A stretch of DNA of 64,000 nucleotides, taken from NCBI GenBank assembly GCA_910587365.1, contig CAJUKJ010000003.1, positions 1-64,000 on the forward strand. The letters run 5' to 3'. This DNA is from an uncultured Christensenellaceae bacterium (lineage in GTDB: Bacteria; Bacillota; Clostridia; Christensenellales; Borkfalkiaceae). Positions 8,281 through 16,318 of the stretch are shown here, piece after piece; position 1 is the stretch's first letter, and each line of letters starts with the position of its first letter. The notes beneath the pieces are model-generated. The model did not search any database. It worked only from the letters and a program-made list of their open reading frames with translations, and was not told the origin of the DNA. The translations under genes and the position numbers were made by a program.

Positions 8281-8337
8281 AAACAGTTGTTTTGCAACGT
8301 TTGTTTTAATTATAATTATTGTACAAGAAAATGTCAA
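8281..8337 (-). promoter_or_regulatory. Consensus promoter and operator of the TetR-ABC operon
   Basis: TTGACA (8332-8337) and TATAAT (8309-8314) are exactly 17 bp apart on the minus strand. Downstream, across the expected start site, lies an imperfect palindrome: AAAC-N-GTTG and CAACGTTT, with a one-base offset, at about 8281-8302. A perfect consensus promoter with a palindrome on the start site fits a tightly repressed TetR system. Confidence 0.75.
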
Positions 8338-8369
8338 GAAAAAAGACTGACCTTTTAAAAAGTTCAGCC
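8337..8369 (-). terminator. Terminator of proBA
   Basis: A 7-bp stem (8344-8350 with 8363-8369, one G-U pair) is followed on the minus strand by a run of Ts. It directly abuts the -35 box of the downstream TetR operon, separating the two units. Confidence 0.6.
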
Positions 8370-8462
8370 TTGTAAATTATTTTTTAAAATGCAACATTAT
8401 TACAGAATCCGCAGCAGACAGAATTAATTAAGCAACTATGACGGTTAAATTAAAATCAATTA

Positions 8463-9722
8463 CTATCTTATCTGCCCTTCGCCCTGTATTACGTATTTAT
8501 AGGAACAAAGCTCCATAAGCCCCATCGGACCGCGGGCGTGAAGTTTTTGGGTGGAAATACCTATTTCTCCGCAAAGCCCGAACTCGCCGCCGTCGGTAAA
8601 GCGCGTTGAAACGTTTACGTAAACCGCCGCGCTGTCAACCGCACGGACAAAGAGTTTTGCATTGTCTTCATTTTCCGTAACGATACAGTCACTATGCCCG
8701 GTAGAATGGGCGGCAATATGCGAGATAGCCTCCTTCACTCCGTCAACGACCTTAACCGCCATAGTATAATCTAAAAATTCGGTATCAAAGTCATCAGCAC
8801 CAGCAGCCACGCAATTACTCCAACCGCCAAGTATACTGTAAGCGTCTTCGTCAAGTTTTAAAGTTACAGGATTTTGATATCTACCCGAAACAATTCGTGC
8901 GTGAAGCCTTGGCAAGAAATTTTCGGCTATCGCCCTATTTACAAGACAAACCTCCATTGCATTACAAACCGAAGGTCGGCTGCACTTTGAATTTTCAATA
9001 ACATTAAGTGCCTTTTCCTCGTCCGCAAATTCGTCAACGTAAACGTGGCAAATACCCGTACCCGTCTGAATACAGGGAACTTTGGCATTTTCAACACAGG
9101 TCTTAATAAGGCTTTTACCTCCGCGGGGAATAAGTAAATCAACATGACCCACGGCTTTCATAAGCTCGGTCGCACCCTCGCGCGAAGTATCCTCTATAAG
9201 GCTTATAACATTCTGCGAAACACCCGCTTTTTTAAGTCCTTTGCGCATAGCATTGACAATTGCCCTTGCCGATAAAAAAGCTTCCTTACCTATTTTAAGC
9301 ACACAGACGTTACCACTCTTTAAGGCAAGTCCCGCAGCATCGGCCGTCACGTTAGGGCGGCTTTCATAAATTATTGCCACTACGCCAATAGGCACTGCTA
9401 CTTTTTTTACGGTCATACCGTTGGGGCGGGTAAATTCGTCAAGTACCGTTCCGATAGGATCGGGAAGCTTTGCAATGGACCTAAGTCCGTCCGCCATAGC
9501 CTTAACTCTTTCATCATTTAAAGCCAATCTATCAAGCATTACGTCTGACATAATACCTCGCATTGCCACTAAATCGGTATTATTTGCGCGTAAAATGCTG
9601 TCAATATCGTCTTCAATAGCCGCCGCCATATTTACAAGTGCGGAAACCTTCTGCTCGGAAGACATTAACGCAACAGAGGTTTTTGCACGTTTCGCATTCT
9701 CTAAAATTTCAATTGTAGTCAT
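8463..9722 (-). CDS. proA: Gamma-glutamyl phosphate reductase
   Basis: NADPH-dependent enzyme of proline synthesis that reduces glutamyl 5-phosphate to the semialdehyde. At 419 residues it has the usual length, with the aldehyde-dehydrogenase-like fold. The IYESRPNVTADAAGLALKSG segment and the catalytic Cys in SVCNAMEVC are visible. It overlaps proB by 4 bases, so the two are translationally coupled. Nothing unusual is seen. Confidence 0.96.
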   Translation of the reverse strand: MTTIEILENAKRAKTSVALMSSEQKVSALVNMAAAIEDDIDSILRANNTDLVAMRGIMSDVMLDRLALNDERVKAMADGLRSIAKLPDPIGTVLDEFTRPNGMTVKKVAVPIGVVAIIYESRPNVTADAAGLALKSGNVCVLKIGKEAFLSARAIVNAMRKGLKKAGVSQNVISLIEDTSREGATELMKAVGHVDLLIPRGGKSLIKTCVENAKVPCIQTGTGICHVYVDEFADEEKALNVIENSKCSRPSVCNAMEVCLVNRAIAENFLPRLHARIVSGRYQNPVTLKLDEDAYSILGGWSNCVAAGADDFDTEFLDYTMAVKVVDGVKEAISHIAAHSTGHSDCIVTENEDNAKLFVRAVDSAAVYVNVSTRFTDGGEFGLCGEIGISTQKLHARGPMGLMELCSYKYVIQGEGQIR

Positions 9723-10486
9723 TTTTTACCTATAAATTTCGTTCCTACACTTTCCCCTTCTACCGCTTTATAAAGCATTTCGGGAAAAGCTCCGTTTGAT
9801 ATTATCATATCAATGCCGCTGTCGGTACATATTTTTGCGGCTTTGATTTTCGTCGCCATTCCGCCCGTTCCAAGCGCGCTACCCGCGCCGCCTGCAAGCG
9901 AATAAATTTTTTCGTCTACTGCGTTTACCGTCGCTATAAGCTTAGCGTTGCCGTCCTTTTTGGGGTCTGCCGTATAAAGCCCGTCTATATCGGAAAGTAA
10001 AATCAGTAGGTCTGCCTTTACGCTTACAGCCACAATCGCCGCAAGAGTATCATTGTCTCCAACAGCTATTTCCTGCGTGGATACCGTATCGTTTTCGTTT
10101 ATAACCGGAATAGCACCAAGTTCAATAAGCCGAAAAACAGTATCTTTAAAATGCTTATGTCTATGCGCGTTTTCAACGTCGTCGCCCGTAATAAGTATCT
10201 GTGCCACAGTGTGATTATACTCTGCAAATAATTTATCGTAGGCGTACATCAACTCACATTGTCCGACTGCGGCAGCCGCTTGCTTAGTAGGCATATCTGA
10301 AGGTCGGGTGCCAAGCTTTAATTTACCCACGCCCATTCCTATCGCACCTGACGATACAAGCACAATTTCGTGTCCGGCGTTTTTCAAATCGCTGATAACT
10401 TTACAAAGCTGTTCGACGCGACGGATATTCAAACTACCGGACGAATGGGCAATGGTCGAAGTCCCGATTTTTATTACTAAACGCAT
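9719..10486 (-). CDS. proB: Glutamate 5-kinase, short form
   Basis: First enzyme of proline synthesis, phosphorylating glutamate. The 255-residue protein contains the amino-acid kinase fold (IKIGTSTIA near the start, SSGAIGMG, and the NENDTVS and DIDGLYTADP segments). It lacks the C-terminal PUA domain found in longer ProB proteins, as in a number of Firmicutes. A good AGAGGAA site precedes ATG 10486. Its promoter lies at 10509-10537. Confidence 0.95.
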   Translation of the reverse strand: MRLVIKIGTSTIAHSSGSLNIRRVEQLCKVISDLKNAGHEIVLVSSGAIGMGVGKLKLGTRPSDMPTKQAAAAVGQCELMYAYDKLFAEYNHTVAQILITGDDVENAHRHKHFKDTVFRLIELGAIPVINENDTVSTQEIAVGDNDTLAAIVAVSVKADLLILLSDIDGLYTADPKKDGNAKLIATVNAVDEKIYSLAGGAGSALGTGGMATKIKAAKICTDSGIDMIISNGAFPEMLYKAVEGESVGTKFIGKK

Positions 10487-10508
10487 AAAATTCCTCTTTA
10501 TTTTATTT

Positions 10509-10537
10509 ATATTACAATTTTTTACGATTTAAGTCAA
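10509..10537 (-). promoter_or_regulatory. proBA promoter
   Basis: TTGACT (10532-10537) and TAATAT (10509-10514) are separated by 17 bp on the minus strand, just upstream of the proB ribosome-binding site. Confidence 0.6.
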
Positions 10538-10556
10538 CCGAATGAGATGAAAAGCT

Positions 10557-11438
10557 TTAAGCTATTCTTTCCTCCTCAATAAGTTTAAACGTTGAATTTT
10601 CAAGAATACCGAAACCTCCGTCAAACAAAAACTCGATATCGTTCCATTTTCCGTCCTGTCTTTCACACAGCGTGCGCTTGACTTCCCCGCTTGCCAACTC
10701 CTCTTCGGCAATTACAAAGGCGCAATCGGATTTAATTTCAAAATCTCCCGCGTCATCTTTTGTGACCGAAGTATTTTCAAGCATTTGACCGTCATCACTG
10801 TATTGAACAATTCGCCAATTTGTACCAACCTCGCGCATTTTCAAAGTGAGCGTCACGGAAAGGCTATAAGTTTCCGTTTTTTCCTCGCTTTTGCCGTTTA
10901 CTGTTTGTGTAAATGTAACAGACTGTTTAACTTCGTTTGTAGCGGTATATTCGGAAATACCGCTTGCAGGAATAGAAATTACCGTACCTTCGTCACGGAC
11001 TATATCGCCGGTTTTATTACGCGAAATTTCATCCATAGAAAAAACCACGTCCGTTGAAAAACGAGCGGAATTAAAGTAAATCACGTTGCCCACAGAAGAA
11101 ATACGCATAACATTTCCGTCATCCACTTCCCCGACCGTTTCATTATGTCCGTCGGCATTTAAATACTTCTCTCCCGATGCGGCAGAAGTAAACCACTTTT
11201 CTCCGTTTTTATTTGTATATTCTATATATACCGCAATACAGTTTTCGTCTCCGAACGTTGCAGACGTTACGGGAACGAAAAAATCTTCCCCGCGTTCGTA
11301 CAAAGTGAACATAAGCCCCGAAAACATTTCTTCAATATTTGTTCCGTTATCCGTACCGTCCTGCGGCACAACAAGACAACCGCTGAACGAAAATAGAGCA
11401 ATAAAAGATAAAATAAATACCAAAAGCTTTTTAAACAT
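10557..11438 (-). CDS. Putative lipoprotein of unknown function
   Basis: A 293-residue secreted protein. A hydrophobic signal peptide ends in a lipobox with Cys near residue 21 (FSGC), so it is predicted to be lipid-anchored. The mature part is acidic and beta-rich, and no family is recognised. It has a GGAGG site and lies 3 bases after the XRE regulator, as the last gene of a DUF2975-XRE-lipoprotein operon. Its function may be linked to the membrane protein of that operon. Confidence 0.7.
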   Translation of the reverse strand: MFKKLLVFILSFIALFSFSGCLVVPQDGTDNGTNIEEMFSGLMFTLYERGEDFFVPVTSATFGDENCIAVYIEYTNKNGEKWFTSAASGEKYLNADGHNETVGEVDDGNVMRISSVGNVIYFNSARFSTDVVFSMDEISRNKTGDIVRDEGTVISIPASGISEYTATNEVKQSVTFTQTVNGKSEEKTETYSLSVTLTLKMREVGTNWRIVQYSDDGQMLENTSVTKDDAGDFEIKSDCAFVIAEEELASGEVKRTLCERQDGKWNDIEFLFDGGFGILENSTFKLIEEERIA

Positions 11439-11441
11439 TAT

Positions 11442-11660
11442 TCAGTCCTCCGTTTTTTGTCCGTCAAATTGCAGAATATCTGCGGGAGTGCAGTTTAAAT
11501 GAAAGCAAATTGCGTTCAAAGTTGTAAATCTTACCGCTTTTGCCTTGCCGCCGCGAAGTATAGACATATTCGCTTCGGTTATCCCTACCAGCTCGCATAG
11601 TTCTTTTGAGGTAATGCCACGCTTTTTTAAAGCGTCATCAAGTTTAACAATTATCGCCAT
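11442..11660 (-). CDS. Small XRE-type DNA-binding regulator (YozG-like)
   Basis: A 72-residue Cro/CI helix-turn-helix protein with the motif TSKELCELVGITEANMSILR near residues 17-36, then a short tail. Small regulators of this type regularly accompany DUF2975 membrane proteins in Firmicutes. It is 1 base from the DUF2975 gene and 3 bases from the lipoprotein gene. It is the likely ligand of the two identical-arm operators at 12652-12705, which would make the operon autoregulated. Confidence 0.88.
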   Translation of the reverse strand: MAIIVKLDDALKKRGITSKELCELVGITEANMSILRGGKAKAVRFTTLNAICFHLNCTPADILQFDGQKTED

Positions 11661-11661
11661 A

Positions 11662-12636
11662 TCAAATTACCAGCTTTTGCTCCTCGCTGATTTTTATAGC
11701 ACCTATAAGTATTTCAGAGAAAATTATAACAAGACATACCGTAAGCAAAATAACAATCGGAACGTCGAAATTGTAATTTGCACTTAAAAGCATTTTAGAA
11801 AGCGCGATATTCAGAATATTGTCCACAGCCGTTGCCGTCAGGGTAATTAATAATGTAAGCTTGGCAAAGCGAATAACTTCCTGCAAAGGATTTATATTTT
11901 TCGGACTGAACGCGTCAATTTCTAATCTGTCGATAAACGTGCAACACTTTAAAAGCAAAATTACAGTAACTGTCGCCAGAACAAACTTTATTAATAAGGA
12001 AAAAATAACCGCAAACTCGTTTAGCTCCTTATTAAAATTTACCCCCGATAATTGAGCCGCATTAATATTGGCAATTTCCGATTTTACATTTAAAACGGCT
12101 GTAAAACATACGTTAAAAATAATTATCAGAATCAGTATATCAATTGCAATTTTAGCAAAAAAATACGACTTTTCGGGCTTACTTTTTAAGAGTGAGCCGA
12201 CTTCAAGCAAAACACAAATAAAAAGCAGAATGAAAAAAGTTACTTCAAAACCTATAAGCGCGACTTCATTTAACTTTTCCGTACCCGAAACAATTATGTT
12301 ATTCAGAAGATGCGGATTGATAAAGAAATAAAGCATTACATAATCAAAAATACAAAGCATAAACCACGCAATACTTAACCAATAAAATTTTCTTTTTGTA
12401 ATCATCTTATATATCGGAAAAGCAAGCGGCAAAAGCCCCAAAATTATATACAATAACCACCCGCCCGCAGAATTTCCAAGCGAACGGATGTAGTCCCCTA
12501 TACATTTCAAAGGCAGATAAATAGCGTTAAAAAAGCTTGTATCGCCCCACTTCACGCAAAGTGCTAAAATAAGAAACAGTACCGAAAAACCAAAGAAAAC
12601 TATTTTTTTAATATTGTTTTTAAGAACACTAAGCAT
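11662..12636 (-). CDS. DUF2975-like multipass membrane protein
   Basis: A 324-residue membrane protein with about seven to eight hydrophobic segments. The C-terminal four-helix block resembles DUF2975 proteins that are encoded beside YozG-like regulators. I chose ATG 12636 because GGAGGG lies 6 bases upstream; the longer frame to 12699 would run through the promoter and operators. It is the first gene of an operon with the XRE regulator and a lipoprotein. Its biochemical role is unknown. Confidence 0.72.
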   Translation of the reverse strand: MLSVLKNNIKKIVFFGFSVLFLILALCVKWGDTSFFNAIYLPLKCIGDYIRSLGNSAGGWLLYIILGLLPLAFPIYKMITKRKFYWLSIAWFMLCIFDYVMLYFFINPHLLNNIIVSGTEKLNEVALIGFEVTFFILLFICVLLEVGSLLKSKPEKSYFFAKIAIDILILIIIFNVCFTAVLNVKSEIANINAAQLSGVNFNKELNEFAVIFSLLIKFVLATVTVILLLKCCTFIDRLEIDAFSPKNINPLQEVIRFAKLTLLITLTATAVDNILNIALSKMLLSANYNFDVPIVILLTVCLVIIFSEILIGAIKISEEQKLVI

Positions 12637-12651
12637 AGTTTCCCTCCAATA

Positions 12652-12705
12652 ATTATTGTTTATCAATAATATGATACAGCATAAATTATTGTTTGTCAAT
12701 AATTT
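12652..12705 (-). promoter_or_regulatory. Promoter with two matching operators
   Basis: Two 19-bp inverted repeats with identical arms, ATTATTG-N5-CAATAAT, lie at 12652-12670 and 12685-12703, with centres 33 bp apart. The promoter TTGACA (12694-12699) with TATCAT (12671-12676), spacer 17, is interleaved: one operator covers the -35 and the other the start site. The arms of the distal copy extend perfectly to 9 bp. This is a clear repression layout for the XRE regulator of the operon. Confidence 0.85.
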
Positions 12706-12710
12706 ATCAC

Positions 12711-12746
12711 AAAAAAATAGGCAAAACCGAAATTTCGGTTCCGCCT
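12711..12746 (-). terminator. gdhA terminator
   Basis: The arms at about 12719-12732 and 12733-12746 form a long stem with two G-U pairs. On the minus strand it is followed by ATTTTTTT. It sits directly between gdhA and the -35 region of the DUF2975 operon. Confidence 0.85.
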
Positions 12747-12765
12747 ATAAATATCAATTTTTTAA

Positions 12766-14100
12766 TTAAACGACGCCGTGAGCCATCATTGCCGTTGCAA
12801 CCTTTAAGAAGCCGGCAATATTAGCACCCATAACGTAATTGCCTTCATAGCCGTATTCTTTTGCCGCATTGTCCATATTGTGGTAAATGTTAACCATAAT
12901 ATTTTTAAGCTTGGAGTCTACCTCTTCAAACGTCCAGAACATTCTGCCAGACGACTGAGCCATTTCAAGCGCGGAGGTTGCAACGCCGCCTGCGTTTGCA
13001 GCCTTTGCGGGCAGGAATACCACGCCGTTCTTCTGGAATACCTCAATTGCTTCAAGCGTTGAAGGCATATTTGCGCCCTCTCCAACGTATTTTACGCCGT
13101 TTTTGACGAGAATTTTAGCCGATTCAGCGTCGATTTCGTTCTGGGTTGCGCAAGGCAATGCAATATCGCAAGGGATAGTCCATATACCTTTGCAACCCTC
13201 TTTGTAGGTCGCGCCCTTAACTCTTTCGGCATATTCCTTAATTCTGCCGCGCTTAACTTCCTTAATTTCTTTAACAACGTCAAGCTGAATGCCGTTGGGG
13301 TCGTATACGTAACCGTTCGAGTCGTACATAGCAACCACCTTTGCGCCGAGGCTCTGCGCTTTCTGGCAAGCGTAAATAGCAACGTTACCGGAACCGGAAA
13401 TTACGACCGTCTTACCCTTAAAGCTGTCGCCGCGCATTTTTAACGCTTCTTCAGTGATATACACAAGTCCGTAACCCGTAGCTTCCGTTCTTACAAGGCT
13501 ACCGCCATAGGTAAGACCTCTACCCGTAAGCACACCGACGTGTTCGTCGCGTATTCTCTTATACTGTCCGAAAAGATAGCCTATTTCTCTGCCTCCTACA
13601 CCGATATCTCCTGCGGGAACGTCGGTATCCGCTCCGATATGACGGTAAAGCTCAGTCATAAAGCTTTGGCAGAATGCCATTACTTCTCTGTCCGACTTAC
13701 CCTTAGGGTCAAAGTCCGAACCGCCCTTGCCGCCACCGATTGGAAGCCCTGTAAGGCTGTTCTTTAAAATCTGTTCTAACCCGAGGAATTTTATAATTGA
13801 AAGATTTACGGAAGGATGAAACCTTAAACCGCCCTTATAAGGTCCTATCGCGCTGTTGAATTGTACACGGTAACCTTTATTTATCTGTACTTTGCCCTTA
13901 TCGTCCACCCAAGGAACGCGGAACATTATTACTCTTTCGGGTTCGACAAATCTCTCCAAAAGCCCTGCCTGTTCATACTCGGGATGTTTTTCGATTACGG
14001 GTGCGAGAGTCGTTAAAATCTCGGTAGCCGCCTGATGGAACTCAGGCTCGTTAGGGTTGTGTTTTTTTAAGTTTTCAAGAACTTGCTCTACGTATTTCAT
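12766..14100 (-). CDS. gdhA: NADP-type glutamate dehydrogenase
   Basis: Cytoplasmic enzyme making glutamate from 2-oxoglutarate and ammonium. The 444 residues match the family length. The substrate-binding GGGKGGSDFDPKGKSD segment is near residue 125, and the dinucleotide fold GSGNVAIYACQKA near 240. A single-gene unit with AAGGAG before ATG 14100, a consensus promoter and its own terminator. The glutamate it makes could feed the proBA pathway encoded nearby. Confidence 0.96.
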   Translation of the reverse strand: MKYVEQVLENLKKHNPNEPEFHQAATEILTTLAPVIEKHPEYEQAGLLERFVEPERVIMFRVPWVDDKGKVQINKGYRVQFNSAIGPYKGGLRFHPSVNLSIIKFLGLEQILKNSLTGLPIGGGKGGSDFDPKGKSDREVMAFCQSFMTELYRHIGADTDVPAGDIGVGGREIGYLFGQYKRIRDEHVGVLTGRGLTYGGSLVRTEATGYGLVYITEEALKMRGDSFKGKTVVISGSGNVAIYACQKAQSLGAKVVAMYDSNGYVYDPNGIQLDVVKEIKEVKRGRIKEYAERVKGATYKEGCKGIWTIPCDIALPCATQNEIDAESAKILVKNGVKYVGEGANMPSTLEAIEVFQKNGVVFLPAKAANAGGVATSALEMAQSSGRMFWTFEEVDSKLKNIMVNIYHNMDNAAKEYGYEGNYVMGANIAGFLKVATAMMAHGVV

Positions 14101-14147
14101 AGAATACTCCTTTTATGCTGACCGCACGATTAATTATTACGTTTTAT

Positions 14148-14176
14148 ATTATAACACGGGCTTAAAGTTTAATCAA
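14148..14176 (-). promoter_or_regulatory. gdhA promoter embedded in a hairpin
   Basis: TTGATT (14171-14176) and TATAAT (14148-14153) are 17 bp apart. The whole spacer is one arm of the 17-bp inverted repeat at 14154-14191. Confidence 0.7.
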
Positions 14177-14191
14177 ACTTTAAGCCCGTGT
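14154..14191 (-). terminator. Long perfect hairpin between the TfoX gene and gdhA
   Basis: A perfect 17-bp stem (14154-14170 with 14175-14191) has a 4-base loop. It lies downstream of the TfoX-like gene and probably ends that transcript, although the minus-strand T-run is poor. It overlaps the gdhA promoter, so it could also have a regulatory role. Confidence 0.5.
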
Positions 14192-14230
14192 GTGTTTATA
14201 ACGATTTTTTAACGTAGGTATAAGCTGAAA

Positions 14231-14554
14231 TTATATCCTTTTCGTTTTTTGTTTTGGCTCTGGAAGTTCGGCATACATATTCTCGAAGAGAGTTTGGATA
14301 AGCTGCACGTTTTCAAGCTCTTCAAGAACAATCATATCTTTCGCACCGTTATAGGGCGGGCGCATATCCACATCCGGCAGCAATTTTTTCGCCGACGCGA
14401 CAGGTTTTAAAAATACGCAGTTATCACAGACATCCCCGATAAGCTTTCCTCGGTAGTATAGTAGATATTCCCCCATCATAGGTCTGAACGTAATATCGGA
14501 AATGCCTTTAAGCTGTTCAATCAAATAATTTAAAAAGTCTTTTGAAGTTGCCAT
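14231..14554 (-). CDS. TfoX/Sxy N-terminal-domain protein
   Basis: A 107-residue protein with the TfoX_N hallmark region (ITFRPMMGEYLLYYRGKLIG near 21-40, then the FLKP segment). The proteobacterial homologue regulates competence. Short single-domain versions in Firmicutes have no assigned function. It lies 42 bases after the ABC exporter genes and may be read with them. The start has only a weak AGAGAG site. Confidence 0.75.
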   Translation of the reverse strand: MATSKDFLNYLIEQLKGISDITFRPMMGEYLLYYRGKLIGDVCDNCVFLKPVASAKKLLPDVDMRPPYNGAKDMIVLEELENVQLIQTLFENMYAELPEPKQKTKRI

Positions 14555-14596
14555 TCGTTGATCTCTCTACCCGTTACTTTTATAAAATACAATTAC

Positions 14597-16318
14597 TTAT
14601 GCGCCTGTGTTTTGCAATTCGAGCATTTTCGCATAAATGCCGCCCTTTACTTTAAGTTCCTGCGGCGTGCCTTGTTCGGCAACTTTTCCGTCGGAGAGTA
14701 CGACGATTTTTTCCGCCCCGTCTACCGTTCTCATACGATGAGCTATGATAAGCACGGTTTTATTTTGTATGAGCGCGGACAGCGCACGTTGTACTTCCGT
14801 TTCGTTTTCGGCGTCGAGCGACGCGGTGGCTTCGTCCATTATAACTATCGGCGCGTCTTTAAGCATAGCGCGCGCTATGGATATTCTCTGCCGTTCGCCG
14901 CCCGAAAGCATTGAACCATTCTCGCCTATTACAGTATCATAGCCGTTAGGCAATTTGCCCACAAACTCATCGCATTGCGCTTCACGCGCCACACGCAAAA
15001 CTTCTTCGTCCGTCGCTCCGTTTTTGCCGATACGGATATTTTCCATTACGGTATTATTGAACAGCGTTACGTCTTGGAACACTATCGAGTAGGCTTTCAA
15101 CAAGTCTTCGGGATCGACCGTTTTCACGTCCACGCCGCCGACCGTTATCGTACCTTTATTTACATCCCAAAACCTTGCCGCAAGTTTAGCCGCAGTAGAT
15201 TTACCGCCGCCGCTTTCACCGATGAGCGCAGTTACTTCGCCTTGCTTTGCCGTAAACGATACTCCGTCCAAAACCGTTTCGCCCGTGTTATATGCAAATC
15301 CCACGTTTTTGAACTCAATGTCGTACCCGTTCGGATTGAATTTGTTGACTCCGCCGAGTTCGGGAGTATTTTCCATATCGTTTATACGGTCTATATTCAC
15401 TTGCAAACTGTTCATCGCCGCAAGATTTTGAAGCGTTCCCGTAAGCGGCTCGTAAATACGCGACACCACAAGCAGGAACATAAAGAACGTGATTAAAGAC
15501 AAAGTTCCGTTCATTAAAAGCGTGCCGCCCACAAGCGCAACGGTTACAATGCCGAATTTGAGTATCATAGAGCACGGAACGACGAACATTGCCGAGCCGA
15601 GTTCGCTCTTGATATGCCTGCCCTCCAAGCGGTCTATTTTCTTATTCAACCCCTGCAAATATTGCTTTTCCGCGTTGTTGCTTTTCAAGTCGCGAACTGT
15701 TTCCAAACATTCCTGTATTCCGTCCTGCACAGACACGCTCGCCTCCGTTTGTTTGCGTGTAAAATACGTCTGCGCCTTTTTAGACAAGGCAACTATTATG
15801 AGCGTAACGGGCAGTACCCACAGCGCGGCGAGAGCCATACGCCAATCGAACGCAAACATACTTATCGCAATCAGACAGGTTGAAATAAGAGAACCCCAAA
15901 ACTGCGGAACGTAATGCGACATCATCTGTTCGGTGGTTGCGCAGTCGCCCATAACCGTATTCGTCAAGTCAGCCAAATCTTTTTTACCGAAGAACGACAG
16001 CGGCAGCTTTCTTAACTTTTCGGCAAGGGATACGCGCTTTACGCCCGATTCGCGGTAAGCCGAAAAATACGTTGCGTTATATTTCCAGAACGCCGTGAAA
16101 AATATCAACAGCAATGCCCCCAAACAACCGAATCCGTACAGATAATAATGCGCGGTCGGTATAGGATTTCCGCTTATAAAGTCGTTCACGAGATAGTAAA
16201 GCAGACACACGGGCAACATAAACGCAAGGTCTTGAACTACGCAAGCGACAACCGCCCATATAAAACCCTTTGCTCCGTCCCGAGAAAGAGCAAATTTTTT
16301 CATCAAATGTTTAATCAT
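14597..16318 (-). CDS. ABC exporter half-transporter (second subunit)
   Basis: A 573-residue protein with an N-terminal six-helix exporter domain followed by an ATPase domain. Walker A is GESGGGKST, the signature is LSGGERQR, and Walker B is VIMDEATASLD with the catalytic Glu. ATG 16318 is preferred: GGGAGGTG lies just upstream and the ATG overlaps the previous stop as ATGA. It forms a heterodimer with the product of the overlapping upstream gene. The pair is under a TetR regulator, pointing to drug or peptide export. The substrate is unknown. Confidence 0.88.
   Translation of the reverse strand: MIKHLMKKFALSRDGAKGFIWAVVACVVQDLAFMLPVCLLYYLVNDFISGNPIPTAHYYLYGFGCLGALLLIFFTAFWKYNATYFSAYRESGVKRVSLAEKLRKLPLSFFGKKDLADLTNTVMGDCATTEQMMSHYVPQFWGSLISTCLIAISMFAFDWRMALAALWVLPVTLIIVALSKKAQTYFTRKQTEASVSVQDGIQECLETVRDLKSNNAEKQYLQGLNKKIDRLEGRHIKSELGSAMFVVPCSMILKFGIVTVALVGGTLLMNGTLSLITFFMFLLVVSRIYEPLTGTLQNLAAMNSLQVNIDRINDMENTPELGGVNKFNPNGYDIEFKNVGFAYNTGETVLDGVSFTAKQGEVTALIGESGGGKSTAAKLAARFWDVNKGTITVGGVDVKTVDPEDLLKAYSIVFQDVTLFNNTVMENIRIGKNGATDEEVLRVAREAQCDEFVGKLPNGYDTVIGENGSMLSGGERQRISIARAMLKDAPIVIMDEATASLDAENETEVQRALSALIQNKTVLIIAHRMRTVDGAEKIVVLSDGKVAEQGTPQELKVKGGIYAKMLELQNTGA

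Noticed and set aside
12637..12699. Longer N-terminus for the DUF2975-like protein
   Set aside because: The extension crosses the promoter and both operators. ATG 12636 has a GGAGGG site.
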